This document shows positions 43,055-52,700 of a DNA stretch of 64,000 bases, piece by piece. The position numbers and the translations under genes are program-made. Below the pieces are notes generated by a model. That model searched no databases and was not told the DNA's origin. It worked only from the letters and a program-made list of their open reading frames with translations. Position 1 is the stretch's first letter. The number at the start of each line of letters is the position of its first letter. Source of the DNA: Actinoplanes oblitus (GTDB lineage: Bacteria > Actinomycetota > Actinomycetes > Mycobacteriales > Micromonosporaceae); assembly GCF_030252345.1 (NCBI RefSeq), contig NZ_CP126980.1, forward strand, positions 8,937,501 to 9,001,500. Reading direction: 5' to 3'.

Positions 43055-44061
43055 CGGACGTAGAAGAGAAGCGGGCGGCGGCCGCCGTACCGGAAATCGT
43101 CCGGCGGCGGAAGCGGATCTGGCCGGTCGTGCCGATCGTGATCGGCGCCCTCCTGGTGGTGCTGCTGACCTACACGCTGCCGCCGTTCCGGAACTACCAG
43201 CTGGCCACGATCGGCGCCTACTTCACGGTGACGGCCGGGCTGACCGTCCTGACCGGACTGAACGGGCAGCTGTCGCTGGGGCACGGCGCGCTGATGGCGA
43301 CCGGGGCCTACACGTTCGCGCTGACCCAGAACCGGTGGCTGCACACGCCGGTCAGCTTCGTGGCGGCGATCCTGGTCACCACCCTGGCCGGTGTGGTGAT
43401 CGGGCTGGCCGCGGCCCGGCTGCGCGGACCCTACCTGGCCGGCCTGACCCTGGCGGTGGCGGTCGTGGTGCCGTCGGTGACCAGCACGTTCGACGAGACG
43501 TTCAACAGCGACATGGGACTGTCGGTGGCGCTCGACCCGCCGCCCGGGACCATCCCGATGGAACGCTGGCAGGCCTGGCTCTGCTGGACGGGCGCGCTGG
43601 TCACCGTGCTGTCGCTGGCCACCCTGGTGCGCGGGCGGTTCGGGCGGGACCTGCGCGCGGTGCGGGACGACGAGACGGCGGCCCGGCTGGCCGGGGTCGA
43701 CGTCGCCCGTACCAAGGTCCTGGCCTTCGTGGTCAGCGCGGCCTGCGCCGGTCTGGCCGGCGCCCTCTTCGCGGTGCTGGCGCAGAGCGTCTCACCCGGC
43801 GCCTTCCCGCTGACCCTGTCGCTGTTCCTGGTGATGGCGATCGTGATCGGCGGCCTGGGCCGGCTGGTCGGCGCGTTGCTGGGAGCGGTGCTGCTGGTGG
43901 CGCTGCCGGCGCTGGCGCAGTCGGCCGGGGAGAGCTCCGGATCGCAACACCTGGAGGGGAACCTCGCCCTGGTGGTCTTCGGCGTGGTGCTCGTAGTCGT
44001 CATGCTCGCCGCCCCGGGCGGGCTCGCATCGATTCGATTCAATCTGTGGAGGAAGCGATGA
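43051..44061 (+). CDS. Branched-chain-type ABC transporter permease, LivM-like
   Basis: A 336-residue permease with eight to ten hydrophobic helices. GLNGQLSLGHGALMATGAYTFA is the LivM signature, and AARLAGVDVARTKVLAFVVSAACAGLAGALFA the coupling loop with its conserved alanine and glycine. The GTG start at 43051 overlaps the LivH stop; the stop overlaps the binding-protein ATG. The first 30 residues are a charged cytoplasmic tail. Confidence 0.9.
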   Translation: MTDVEEKRAAAAVPEIVRRRKRIWPVVPIVIGALLVVLLTYTLPPFRNYQLATIGAYFTVTAGLTVLTGLNGQLSLGHGALMATGAYTFALTQNRWLHTPVSFVAAILVTTLAGVVIGLAAARLRGPYLAGLTLAVAVVVPSVTSTFDETFNSDMGLSVALDPPPGTIPMERWQAWLCWTGALVTVLSLATLVRGRFGRDLRAVRDDETAARLAGVDVARTKVLAFVVSAACAGLAGALFAVLAQSVSPGAFPLTLSLFLVMAIVIGGLGRLVGALLGAVLLVALPALAQSAGESSGSQHLEGNLALVVFGVVLVVVMLAAPGGLASIRFNLWRKR

Positions 44062-45317
44062 AACGCACCACGGCGGTGTTCCTCACCGTCCTTCTCTTCG
44101 CCGGGGCCTGTGACGGCTCCTCTTCGACGAGCGGATCCGGCAGCAGCGTTCCGGGGGTGACCGACAGCGAGGTGGTCGTCGGCACGCACATGCCGCTGAC
44201 CGGCCCGGCCGCGGCCGGCTACTCCAAGATCGCGCCGGCCACCAAGGCCTACTTCGACTTCGTCAACGCGAACGGCGGGATCAACGGCCGGAAGATCACC
44301 TACAAGGTCAAGGACGACGCCTACAACCCGGCGACCACCCAGCAGGTGGTGCGGGAGCTGGTGTTGCAGGACAAGGTGTTCGCGATCCTGAACGGCCTGG
44401 GCACCCCGACGCACACCGGCGTGCTGGACTTCTTGAAGACCAACAAGGTGCCGGACCTCTTCGTGGCCAGCGGCAGCCGCAACTGGAACCAGCCGGACAA
44501 GTATCCGGGCACCTTCGGCTTCAACCCGGACTACACCGTCGAGGGCAAGATCCTCGGCACCTACGTGAAGCAGAACCTGGCCGGCAAGAAGGCCTGCTTC
44601 CTGGGCCAGGACGACGATTTCGGCAAGGACAGCCTGGCCGGGATCGAGAAGACCCTGGGCCCGGTGGCGGCCAAGCAGAGCTACGTGACCAGCAACCCGA
44701 ACGTCGGCCCGCAGATGGGCGCGCTCAAGGCGGCCGGCTGCCAGGTGGTGCTGATGGCCACCATCCCGGGCTTCACCGCGCTGTCGATCGGCACCGCCGC
44801 CAAGATCGGCTTCAAGCCGCAGTTCGTGGTCAGCAACGTGGGCGCCGACCCGGCCACCGTCAGCAAGGCGCTGGGGGCCGCCGCGCCGCTGCTGGAGGGC
44901 GTGGTCTCGACCAACTACCTGCCGCTCACCACCGACGACGCCAGTCCGTGGATCCAGCTCTACAAGAAGGTCAACGCCCAGTACAACAACAACGCGGAGT
45001 TCGACAACAACGTCGTGTACGGGATGTCCGTGGCGTACCTGTTCGTCCAGTCGCTGCAGAACGCCGGCAAGGACCTGACCCGTGACTCGATCATCGACGC
45101 GGTGCAGAAGAACGGGTTCAAGGGTCCGGGCCTGGTGCCGCTGCGGTTCTCCGCCACGGATCACGCGGGGTACGGCGGGGAGCAGCTCACCACCGTCAAG
45201 AACGGCAAGGCGGAGTTCTTCGGGCAGGCGTACACCACCGACGACGGGGACGGTGCGGTACAGCCGTACACCGCGCAACCCGTGACACCCCCGCAGAACG
45301 GAATCCCGGCAGCGTAA
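44058..45317 (+). CDS. Branched-chain-type ABC transporter substrate-binding lipoprotein
   Basis: A 419-residue periplasmic-type binding protein of Peripla_BP_6 fold. MKRTTAVFLTVLLFAGACDG is a lipoprotein signal with the acylated cysteine at 18, then a serine-rich spacer. The mature part opens with DSEVVVGTHMPLTGPAAAG and has NGGINGRKITYKVKDD, both typical. It captures the substrate outside the cell for the LivH/LivM/LivG/LivF complex. The stop is TAA at 45315, and the first SDR gene starts 43 bases later. Confidence 0.92.
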   Translation: MKRTTAVFLTVLLFAGACDGSSSTSGSGSSVPGVTDSEVVVGTHMPLTGPAAAGYSKIAPATKAYFDFVNANGGINGRKITYKVKDDAYNPATTQQVVRELVLQDKVFAILNGLGTPTHTGVLDFLKTNKVPDLFVASGSRNWNQPDKYPGTFGFNPDYTVEGKILGTYVKQNLAGKKACFLGQDDDFGKDSLAGIEKTLGPVAAKQSYVTSNPNVGPQMGALKAAGCQVVLMATIPGFTALSIGTAAKIGFKPQFVVSNVGADPATVSKALGAAAPLLEGVVSTNYLPLTTDDASPWIQLYKKVNAQYNNNAEFDNNVVYGMSVAYLFVQSLQNAGKDLTRDSIIDAVQKNGFKGPGLVPLRFSATDHAGYGGEQLTTVKNGKAEFFGQAYTTDDGDGAVQPYTAQPVTPPQNGIPAA

Positions 45318-45359
45318 TATCCGCACACTGAGTGCATAAATTTTCCAGGAGGTAGTGCG

Positions 45360-46106
45360 ATGGCGGATCAGGTGGCAGTCGTGACGGGGGCCAGTCGCGG
45401 TATCGGGTTCGCCATCGCGCAACGCTTCGTCGCCCAGGGCGCGAAGGTCGCGATCACCGGGCGGGACGCCGACGCCCTCCAGGCCGCGGTGAAGGAGCTG
45501 GGCGGCTCCGAGGTGGCCATCGGGGTGGCCGGCAAGGGCGACGACGCCGGGCACCGGACGGCCGTGGTGGAGGCGGTGACCGCGAAGTTCGGGCCGGTCA
45601 CCACGCTGATCAACAACATCGGGATCAACCCGGCGTACGGGCCGCTGGCCACCCTCGACCTGAACGCGGCGCGCAAGATGGCCGAGGTCAACCTGATCGG
45701 CACGCTCGGCTGGGTGCAGGAGGCGCTGCGCGGCGGGCTGGCCGAGAACGGCGGGTCGGTCGTCAACATCTCCTCGGTCTCCGGGGTACGCCCGGCGCCC
45801 GGTATCGCGTTCTACGGCACCACCAAGGCCGCGCTGATCCACCTCACCGAGGAGCTGGCGGTCGAGCTGGCCCCGAAGATCCGGGTGAACGCGGTGGCAC
45901 CGGCGGTGGTCAAGACCCGGTTCGCGGCGGCGCTGTTCGAGGGGCGCGAGGAGCAGGTGACGGCGACGTACCCGCTGAAGCGGCTGGGCGCCCCGGAGGA
46001 CGTGGCCGGCACCGTGGCGTTCCTCTGCTCGCCGGACGCCTCGTGGATCACCGGGCAGACCATCGTGCTCGACGGTGGCGTGACGCTGACCGGGGTGGTC
46101 GAGTGA
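45360..46106 (+). CDS. SDR-family oxidoreductase (FabG-like)
   Basis: A 248-residue short-chain dehydrogenase. The cofactor loop is [12 protein letters not shown] stands for the usual NNAG, serine is in NISSVSG, and YGTTK supplies the Tyr/Lys pair. The end [10 protein letters not shown] is FabG-like. ATG 45360 follows AGGAGGT (45347-45353), the best ribosome site in the operon. It would oxidise or reduce a hydroxy/keto-acyl intermediate. Its stop overlaps the next SDR start. Confidence 0.9.
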   Translation: MADQVAVVTGASRGIGFAIAQRFVAQGAKVAITGRDADALQAAVKELGGSEVAIGVAGKGDDAGHRTAVVEAVTAKFGPVTTLINNIGINPAYGPLATLDLNAARKMAEVNLIGTLGWVQEALRGGLAENGGSVVNISSVSGVRPAPGIAFYGTTKAALIHLTEELAVELAPKIRVNAVAPAVVKTRFAAALFEGREEQVTATYPLKRLGAPEDVAGTVAFLCSPDASWITGQTIVLDGGVTLTGVVE

Positions 46107-46876
46107 AGCGGGTGGTCGTCACCGGCGCCGGTGGCGGGATCGGCGCGGCGCTGGCCCGGCGGTTCGCCGCCGACGGCGCCCGGGTGATCGTCAGCGACCT
46201 GAACGCGGACGCCGCCTCGGCGGTCGCCGCGGACATCGGCGGTCTCGCGATCACCGCCGACGCGGCGTCCGAGGCCGACACCCGGCGCCTCGTCGACGCC
46301 GCTTTCTCGGAGCTGGGCGACATCGACCTGTTCTGCTCGAACGCCGGCGTGCTCTCGCCCGGCGACGAGAACACCCCCGACCGGTTGTGGGAACGCGACT
46401 ACGGCGTGAACGTGCTGTCGCATGTCTACGTGACCCGCGCGCTGCTGCCGAGGTGGCTCGACTCGGCGACGCCGAAGCGCCTGCTCGTCACGGTGAGCGC
46501 GGCCGGTCTGCTGACCCTGCTGGGCAGCGCGAGCTACTCGGTGACCAAGCACGCGGCGCTCGCCTACGCCGAGTGGCTGCGGGCCACCTACGCCCACCGT
46601 GGCCTGGTCGTCCAGGCGCTCTGCCCGCAGGGCGTCCGCACCGACATGCTGACCGGCGACGACGCCCGGGGCAGCGGCAGCGCGGCACTGCTCGCCGAGG
46701 GGGCGCTGGAACCGGCCGCGGTGGCCGACCTGGTCGCCCGGTCGCTCGACGGGACCGGGTTCCTGATCCTGCCGCATCCGGAAGTCGCCGACTACTACCG
46801 CTTGCGCGCGACCGATCCGGACCGTTGGCTAGGCGGCATGAACAAGATGCAGCGCGGATTCGAGGCGGCCCGATGA
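46103..46876 (+). CDS. SDR-family oxidoreductase
   Basis: A 257-residue short-chain dehydrogenase with [13 protein letters not shown], serine in VSAAGLL and YSVTK. It begins with GTG at 46103 inside the previous stop (GTGA) and overlaps the kinase-like gene by four bases. Homologous SDRs are commonly found beside APH-fold kinases and ACAD10/11-type dehydrogenases. Substrate is unknown. I propose a hydroxyacyl-CoA or keto-acyl-CoA. Confidence 0.88.
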   Translation: MKRVVVTGAGGGIGAALARRFAADGARVIVSDLNADAASAVAADIGGLAITADAASEADTRRLVDAAFSELGDIDLFCSNAGVLSPGDENTPDRLWERDYGVNVLSHVYVTRALLPRWLDSATPKRLLVTVSAAGLLTLLGSASYSVTKHAALAYAEWLRATYAHRGLVVQALCPQGVRTDMLTGDDARGSGSAALLAEGALEPAAVADLVARSLDGTGFLILPHPEVADYYRLRATDPDRWLGGMNKMQRGFEAAR

Positions 46877-47853
46877 AGGGCCTGGACCTGGCGAAGCTCC
46901 AGGCGTACCTGGACAGCCCGCCGCTGACCGGGACCATGTTCGCCGGTGGCCGGTCGAACCTGACGTACGCGGTGACCGACGGGACGAACCGCTGGGTGCT
47001 GCGCCGGCCGCCGCTCGGGCACGTGCTGCCCACCGCGCACGACATGGCCCGCGAGCACCGGGTCCTGGCCGCGCTCTCGCAGGCCGGTTTCCCGGTGCCC
47101 AGGCCGGTCCTGCTGTGTGCCGACGCCTCGGTCATCGGCGCACCGTTCTACCTGATGGAGCACGTCGACGGCACGATCTACCGGGATGCCGGCCAGTTCG
47201 CCGGGGTCGACCTGCGGGAGCTGACCTTCACCCTGGTGGACACGCTCGCCGACCTGCACTCGCTCGACCCGGAGAAGATCGGGCTGGGCGATTTCGGCAA
47301 GCCGGAGGGCTTCAACGCCCGTCAGGTGCGCCGGTGGAAGCAGCAGCTGGACGCGAGCCGCAGCCGGGAGCTGTCCGGCATCGAGGAGCTGCACGCCCGG
47401 CTCGCCGCGGACATCCCGGCCGGCGGCCCGGGCGCCGTCGTGCACGGCGACTTCCGGCTGGACAACGTGCTCATCGGCGACGACCTCGGGGTCAACGCGG
47501 TGCTCGACTGGGAGATGTCGACGCTCGGCGACCCGCTCAGCGACCTCGCCCTGATGCTCGTCTACGCCGGCCGCCCGCTGCTGGTCAAGGACGGCAAACC
47601 GGTCGCCCCGGCCGACCTGCCCGGCCACCCGGCGCTCGACGAGATGGCCGCCCGGTACGCCCAGCGCAGCGGCCGCGACGTCGGCGACCTGCACTGGTAC
47701 GTCGGCTTCGCGGCGTTCAAGCTCGCCGTCATCCTCGAGGGCGTGCACTACCGCTACACCAAGGGACAGACCGTCGGCGCCGGCTTCGACACCGTTGGCG
47801 CGATGGTGCCCGAGCTGATCGAGCAGGGCCACCGAGCGCTGGAAGGACACTGA
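46873..47853 (+). CDS. APH-fold phosphotransferase, ACAD10/11- and LvaA-related
   Basis: A 326-residue kinase of the aminoglycoside-phosphotransferase fold. The catalytic loop VVHGDFRLDN lies near residue 190 and the metal aspartate in LDWEMST near 212; FAGGRSNLTYAV is the glycine-rich loop and WVLRRPP supplies the ATP-binding lysine/arginine position. This subfamily corresponds to the kinase domain fused to the dehydrogenase in human ACAD11 and to LvaA of levulinate breakdown, both acting on 4-hydroxyacyl-CoA. Here it is a separate gene whose stop overlaps the dehydrogenase start by one base. It is not an antibiotic resistance gene. Confidence 0.87.
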   Translation: MKGLDLAKLQAYLDSPPLTGTMFAGGRSNLTYAVTDGTNRWVLRRPPLGHVLPTAHDMAREHRVLAALSQAGFPVPRPVLLCADASVIGAPFYLMEHVDGTIYRDAGQFAGVDLRELTFTLVDTLADLHSLDPEKIGLGDFGKPEGFNARQVRRWKQQLDASRSRELSGIEELHARLAADIPAGGPGAVVHGDFRLDNVLIGDDLGVNAVLDWEMSTLGDPLSDLALMLVYAGRPLLVKDGKPVAPADLPGHPALDEMAARYAQRSGRDVGDLHWYVGFAAFKLAVILEGVHYRYTKGQTVGAGFDTVGAMVPELIEQGHRALEGH

Positions 47854-49058
47854 TGGACTTCGAGTTCGACGCGACGACCGAGGACTACCGCAAGCGGTTG
47901 CTCGGGTTCATGGACGAGCACATCTACCCGTTCGAGAAGGACTTCCACGCCGCCGGGGACGGGTGGGAGCCGCCCGCCGTGCTGGCCACCATGCAGGCCG
48001 CCGCGAAGGAGGCCGGCCTGTGGAACCTGTTCCTCCCGGGTTCGCACGGCGCCGGGCTGACCAACCTGCAGTACGCGCCGCTGGCCGAGATCATGGGACG
48101 CAGCCCGGCGATCGCACCGGCCGCGTTCAACTGCAACGCGCCGGACACCGGCAACATGGAGGTGCTCGCCGAGTTCGGCACCCCGGAGCAGCAGGAACGC
48201 TGGCTCAAGCCGCTGCTGGCCGGGGAGATCCGGTCCGCTTTCGCGATGACCGAGCCGCAGGTGGCCTCCTCGGACGCCACCAACATCGGCACCCGGATCG
48301 AGCGGGACGGCGACGAGTACGTCATCAACGGCCACAAGTTCTTCATCACCGGCGCGATGAACCCGAACTGCAAGATCTTCATCGTGATGGGCAAGACCGA
48401 CCCGGACGCCGACCGGCACGTGCAGCAGAGCCAGGTCCTGGTGCCGCGGGACACCCCGGGCCTCACGGTCAAGCGCGGGATGACCGTCTTCGGGTACGAC
48501 GACGGTGACCACGGCGGTCACGCCGAGCTGATCTTCGAGAACGTCCGGGTGCCGGTGAGCAACCTGATCGGCGTGGAGGGCGGCGGCTTCGCGATCTCCC
48601 AGGCCCGGCTCGGCCCCGGCCGGATCCACCACTGCATGCGGCTGATCGGCATGGCCGAGCGCGGCCTGGAGCTGATGTGCCGGCGGGCGCTGGCGCGCAC
48701 CCCGTTCGGCAAGCCGCTCGCCGAGCAGGGCGTCGTCCAGGACTGGATCGCCGAGTCCCGGGTGCGCATCGAGCAGGCCCGCCTGCTGGTGCTCAAGGCC
48801 GCCTGGCTGATGGACACGGTCGGCAACAAGGGCGCGCACACCGAGATCCAGGCCATCAAGATCGTGGTGCCGCAGACCGTCGAGTGGATCCTGGACAAGG
48901 CGATCCAGGCGCACGGCGCGGCCGGCACCAGCCAGGACACCCCGCTCGCCCAGCTCTGGGTGGCGGCCCGGACGCTGCGGCTCGCCGACGGCCCCGACGA
49001 GGTGCACAAGCGGTCGCTGGCCCGGCGGGAACTGCACCGCTACCGGAGCCGTCCGTGA
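47853..49058 (+). CDS. Acyl-CoA dehydrogenase, ACAD10/11 type
   Basis: A 401-residue FAD enzyme. AFAMTEPQVASSDATNI is the flavin-binding region, and RTPFGKPLAEQGVVQDWIAE and the QAHGAAGTSQDTPLAQLW motif match the C-terminal domain. At the position of the classic catalytic glutamate (YEGT in MCAD) it has LADGPDEVH near residue 378, the hallmark of ACAD10/11-like enzymes. Those convert 4-phosphoacyl-CoA rather than carry out ordinary alpha,beta-dehydrogenation. The length fits a single ACAD domain. It overlaps the kinase gene by one base and the TetR gene by four. Confidence 0.9.
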   Translation: MDFEFDATTEDYRKRLLGFMDEHIYPFEKDFHAAGDGWEPPAVLATMQAAAKEAGLWNLFLPGSHGAGLTNLQYAPLAEIMGRSPAIAPAAFNCNAPDTGNMEVLAEFGTPEQQERWLKPLLAGEIRSAFAMTEPQVASSDATNIGTRIERDGDEYVINGHKFFITGAMNPNCKIFIVMGKTDPDADRHVQQSQVLVPRDTPGLTVKRGMTVFGYDDGDHGGHAELIFENVRVPVSNLIGVEGGGFAISQARLGPGRIHHCMRLIGMAERGLELMCRRALARTPFGKPLAEQGVVQDWIAESRVRIEQARLLVLKAAWLMDTVGNKGAHTEIQAIKIVVPQTVEWILDKAIQAHGAAGTSQDTPLAQLWVAARTLRLADGPDEVHKRSLARRELHRYRSRP

Positions 49059-49633
49059 CCCAGCCGCCGCGCGTCGACGGTCGCACCGCCCGGTCCGAGC
49101 GGACCCGCAACGCGATCGTCGACGCACACCTCCGGCTGATCCGGGACGGCGACCTGCGCCCCACGGCGGACCGGATCGCCAAGCTGGCCGGGGTCTCGCT
49201 GCGCGCGCTGTGGAGCCACTTCGCCGACATGGAGTCGCTGATGGCGGCCAGCGGGCAGCGGGTCCTGGACGAGCGGGACGCGTCCTACCGGCAGATCTCG
49301 CCGGAGCTGCCGCTGGCCGAGCGGATCGACGCGTTCTGCCGGCAGCGGGCCCGGATGCTGGAGGAGATCGGGCCGGCCGCTCGCGCCTCGGCGCTGAAGG
49401 AACCGTTCTCCATCGGGTTGCAGCGGTACCGCAGGCTTCACGTCGCCCGCGTGCGCGACGAGCTGACCAGCACGTTCCCGGAGGAGATCGGGTCCGACGA
49501 GGAGTTGCTCAACGCGCTGACCACGATCAGCCTCTGGCCGGCCTGGTCGACGCTGCGGGAGGCGATGGAACTGCCTGTCGAGTCCGCGCGGGCCGCCCTG
49601 GCCCGCGGGATCCGGGCCCTGCTCGGCGGCTGA
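49055..49633 (+). CDS. TetR-family regulator
   Basis: A 192-residue regulator. Residues 15-60 form the helix-turn-helix (RNAIVDAHLRLI, TADRIAKLAGVSLRALWSHFAD). The C-terminal part, with no clear family, is the presumed ligand domain. GTG 49055 overlaps the ACAD stop. As the last gene of the operon it is the natural candidate for binding the palindrome at 40662-40678. A 20-bp hairpin follows at 49643. Confidence 0.87.
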   Translation: MTQPPRVDGRTARSERTRNAIVDAHLRLIRDGDLRPTADRIAKLAGVSLRALWSHFADMESLMAASGQRVLDERDASYRQISPELPLAERIDAFCRQRARMLEEIGPAARASALKEPFSIGLQRYRRLHVARVRDELTSTFPEEIGSDEELLNALTTISLWPAWSTLREAMELPVESARAALARGIRALLGG

Positions 49634-49642
49634 GCCGATCGG

Positions 49643-49696
49643 GACCGGCCGGCGGCCGCGGCGCTCCACATCGGATGCCGCGGCCGCCGGCCGGTC
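49643..49696. terminator. Perfect 20-bp hairpin between convergent genes
   Basis: Arms 49643-49662 (GACCGGCCGGCGGCCGCGGC) and 49677-49696 are exactly complementary with a 14-base loop. It lies between the TetR stop and the end of the convergent GH43 gene, so it can stop transcription both ways. Confidence 0.8.
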
Positions 49697-49702
49697 AGCC
49701 GA

Positions 49703-52700
49703 TCACCGGACCACCCGGATCCTGAGCACCGAGCTGGCGGAGCCGGTGACCGTGCCCGACCCCGAGTACCGCGCCTCGATCCGGTAGGTGCCCCTCCTGG
49801 TCAGCGGACCGAGGTCCAGGACGGCCCGGCCGCCGGTCAGGGTCGCGGTGACCCGGATCCGGGATGTGCCGTTGACCGCGAGCACCCGCACCGTTCCGTA
49901 CGCCGGCGCCCCGGACACGCTGCGCACCCGGACGGTGAGGTGCGTCTTACCGCCGGCGCGGACCCGGCCGGCCGTCGCCGACACCGTCGTCCTGGACGAC
50001 GCGGCGACGACCTCGAGGGTCAGCCCCGCCGAGGAGCCGGCGTACCTGTCGTCGCCGGCGTAGACCACGCGCAGCTTCCTGGTTCCCACGCCGATGGTGT
50101 TCGCCAGCTGGATCCGGGCGTGGCCGCCGGACAGCACACCGTCGCCCACCGAGGTGGCGCCGAGCAGCACCCGCACGACGCCCGAGGGCTTCGCCGCGGA
50201 CGCGCCGGCGACCGTCACGTCGACCACCGGCGAGGTGCCGTAGGTCGCCTTCGCCGGCCGCACCGTGGCCCTCGTGGTGGTCGGCGCCGGCACGACACCC
50301 ACGGCCGGCACGACGACCCGGTTCGCCGTCTCGACGTTCCCGGCGACGTCGGTCGCCCGGTAGAGCAGCGCGGTCGCGGCCCGTCCCACGCGCACCGGCC
50401 CGGTGTACGCCCACCAGGTCGCCCCGCCGTCCAGCGAGTACTCCAGGCCGCGGACGCCGGAGTGGCCGTCGGCCGCCCGCAGGCTCACGGTACGGGCGTC
50501 GGCGTCCACCGTCGCCTGCGAGACCGGCGCGGTCGTGTCGACCCGTACGGTCACCGAGCCCGTGCCGGAGCTGTTGCCCGCGGCGTCGGTGGCGGTGTAC
50601 TCGACCACGTGGATGCCGTCGGCGCCGAGGGTCAGCGGCTGGGCCTGGTCCACCCACGGACCGGCCGGCTCGCCGGCGCGGGTGACCCGGACCTTGGGGA
50701 CCACGGCACCGTCCACGGCGTCGGTGGCGGTCACCGTCACCGTCGCCGGAGTCCGGAACCAGCCGGTGCCCGGCTCGGCCGGCGACACGACGGCGCCCAC
50801 GGTGGGCGCGTCCACGTCCGGGACGGTGACCACGGCGGTGGCCTTGACGTTCTGGCTCTCGGCGATGGTGCCCGAGACGGTGAACGTGCCGGGCCGGGCG
50901 TACGCCGCGGGCGGCACGGCGTCCCACACCACCGCGACACCGGCCGACGAGCCGTCCGCGTGCCGGGCGGTGACCCGCGCGGGCAGGGCCGGCGCGGTGC
51001 CCGCCGGCGTGGTCAACGGAACCGGGTCCACGGCGGTGACCAGCAGGTTCGGCTGGTAGGTGGCGAGCAGCCGGTCGTACTCCCGCTGGGTGACCGGCAG
51101 GACGGTGCCGTGCCGGGGGCTGGCCGGCAGCGAGTACGACGAGACCTTGGTCCAGAGGCCTGCGGCCAGGTCGGTAGTGGTGAACGGTACGTAGCCCTGG
51201 CCGCCGAACTCGTCGATGAACAAATACCAGCGGTCCTCGGTGTTCGACTTGAACACCAGCGGCCCCTCACCGGCGCTGACCGCGCCGGAGCCGATGCACT
51301 CCCGGACGAACTGGTAGTCGGTGCTCATGATCGAGGTGGACTTCTCCTCGATCAGGAACTTGGCGCACGGCGTGCTGGACGTGTTGTTGCGCTCGTCCTT
51401 GGTGAACCGGTAGTACGTACCGTCGTGCTCGATCATCGTCGAGTCGATCACCGAGTACCCCGGGTCCTTCCACACCCTGGGCTCGCTGAACGTGTAGAAG
51501 TCCCGGGTGGTGGCGTACATCATCCGGTTGTACGTGCTCCCCGCGTGCGCGGTGTCCGCCGGGTCGTAGAGCTTCGAGGCCCAGAAGACGACGTACGCGC
51601 CGATCGAGCGGTCGTAGAACGCCTCGGGCGCCCAGGTGTTGCCGGCGGTGTCCGGGGAGATCTTCACGAGCCGCTGGTTGGTCCAGGTGACCAGGTCGGT
51701 GGACTCCCACACCATGATCGACTTGCTGCCGCGACGCTGCGAGCCGTCCCAGTCGCCGTTGCCGTTGATCTTCAGGTCGGTGGCGATCTGGTAGAACTTG
51801 TCGCCCTCCGGCGAGCGGATGATGAACGGGTCGCGCAGGCCCTTCGTGCCCAGCTCCGACGTGAGAACCGGCTTGGCGTCGTTGACCTCGCGGTAGGACA
51901 GCGGGTCGTTCGCCTTGCTCACCGCGAAGTAGAGCTGCTCGCCGTTCGCGGTGCCCTCACCGGTGAAGTAGCTGAACAGATAGCCGGTCTTGGCGGCGGC
52001 GGCCGGCAGCTCGGGCACCGTCGCCGTCATCGTCCGGGTGGCCGAGGCCTCGCCCACCCGCGCCGTCGCGGTCAGGGCCACGGTGGCCGGCCCCTTGCCG
52101 GCCGCCGGCCGGTGCACGACACCGGAGCCGTCGATCACGTCCGGCCGGTCCGAGGACCAGGTGACCACGGCGCCGTTGTCGCCGGTGGCCGGCAGCGTCA
52201 GATTTCCCCGGACGTCGTCGATGTCGTGCACGACGAGCGCGGCGGCCGCCGCCTTCGCGGCCTCCCCGTCGCCGAGCTTCGGCAGCACCGTGACGGCGAA
52301 GGTCTTCGTGGCGGTCGACGCGCCGCGGGTGAGGGTGGCGGTGAGCGTCGCGGTGGCGGCCGGCTGCCCGGCCGCCGGCCGGGTCACCACGCCGCCGGCG
52401 GTGACGACCGCCGGGTCGCTGGTCGACCAGGACAGGGCGGACCCGTGCGGCGCGGTCGCCGGCAGGCTGAGGTCGGCGGCCAGGGCGGACGTGTCGCCCA
52501 GGGTCAGCGCGGCCCGGTCGGCGGCCAGTTCGTCGGCGACGACCGGGCCGGCCAGGGTACGCACCTCGGTGTCGCCGAGCGCCCGGTCGTACACCCGGAA
52601 GTCCTTGATCTTGCCCTTGAGGAGCCGGTCACCGCTGTAGTCGGACTTGCCGAGGTAGTTCGCCGTCGTCCTGCCGCCACCGATGTCGCCCGGCTTGATG

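Noticed and set aside
43081..43110. Third copy of the TTTCCGGTAC hairpin core inside the LivM gene
   Set aside because: Only one arm (CGTACCGGAAATCGTC) is present, inside codons for AVPEIV, with no pairing partner; likely coincidence of common codons.
43431..45842. Minus-strand frame of about 800 codons opposite LivM, the binding protein and an SDR
   Set aside because: It crosses three well-supported genes on the other strand and shows no domain of its own.
46873..47853. Aminoglycoside resistance gene
   Set aside because: The fold is APH-like, but the context (ACAD10/11-type dehydrogenase, SDRs) and sequence class point to an acyl-CoA-linked kinase.
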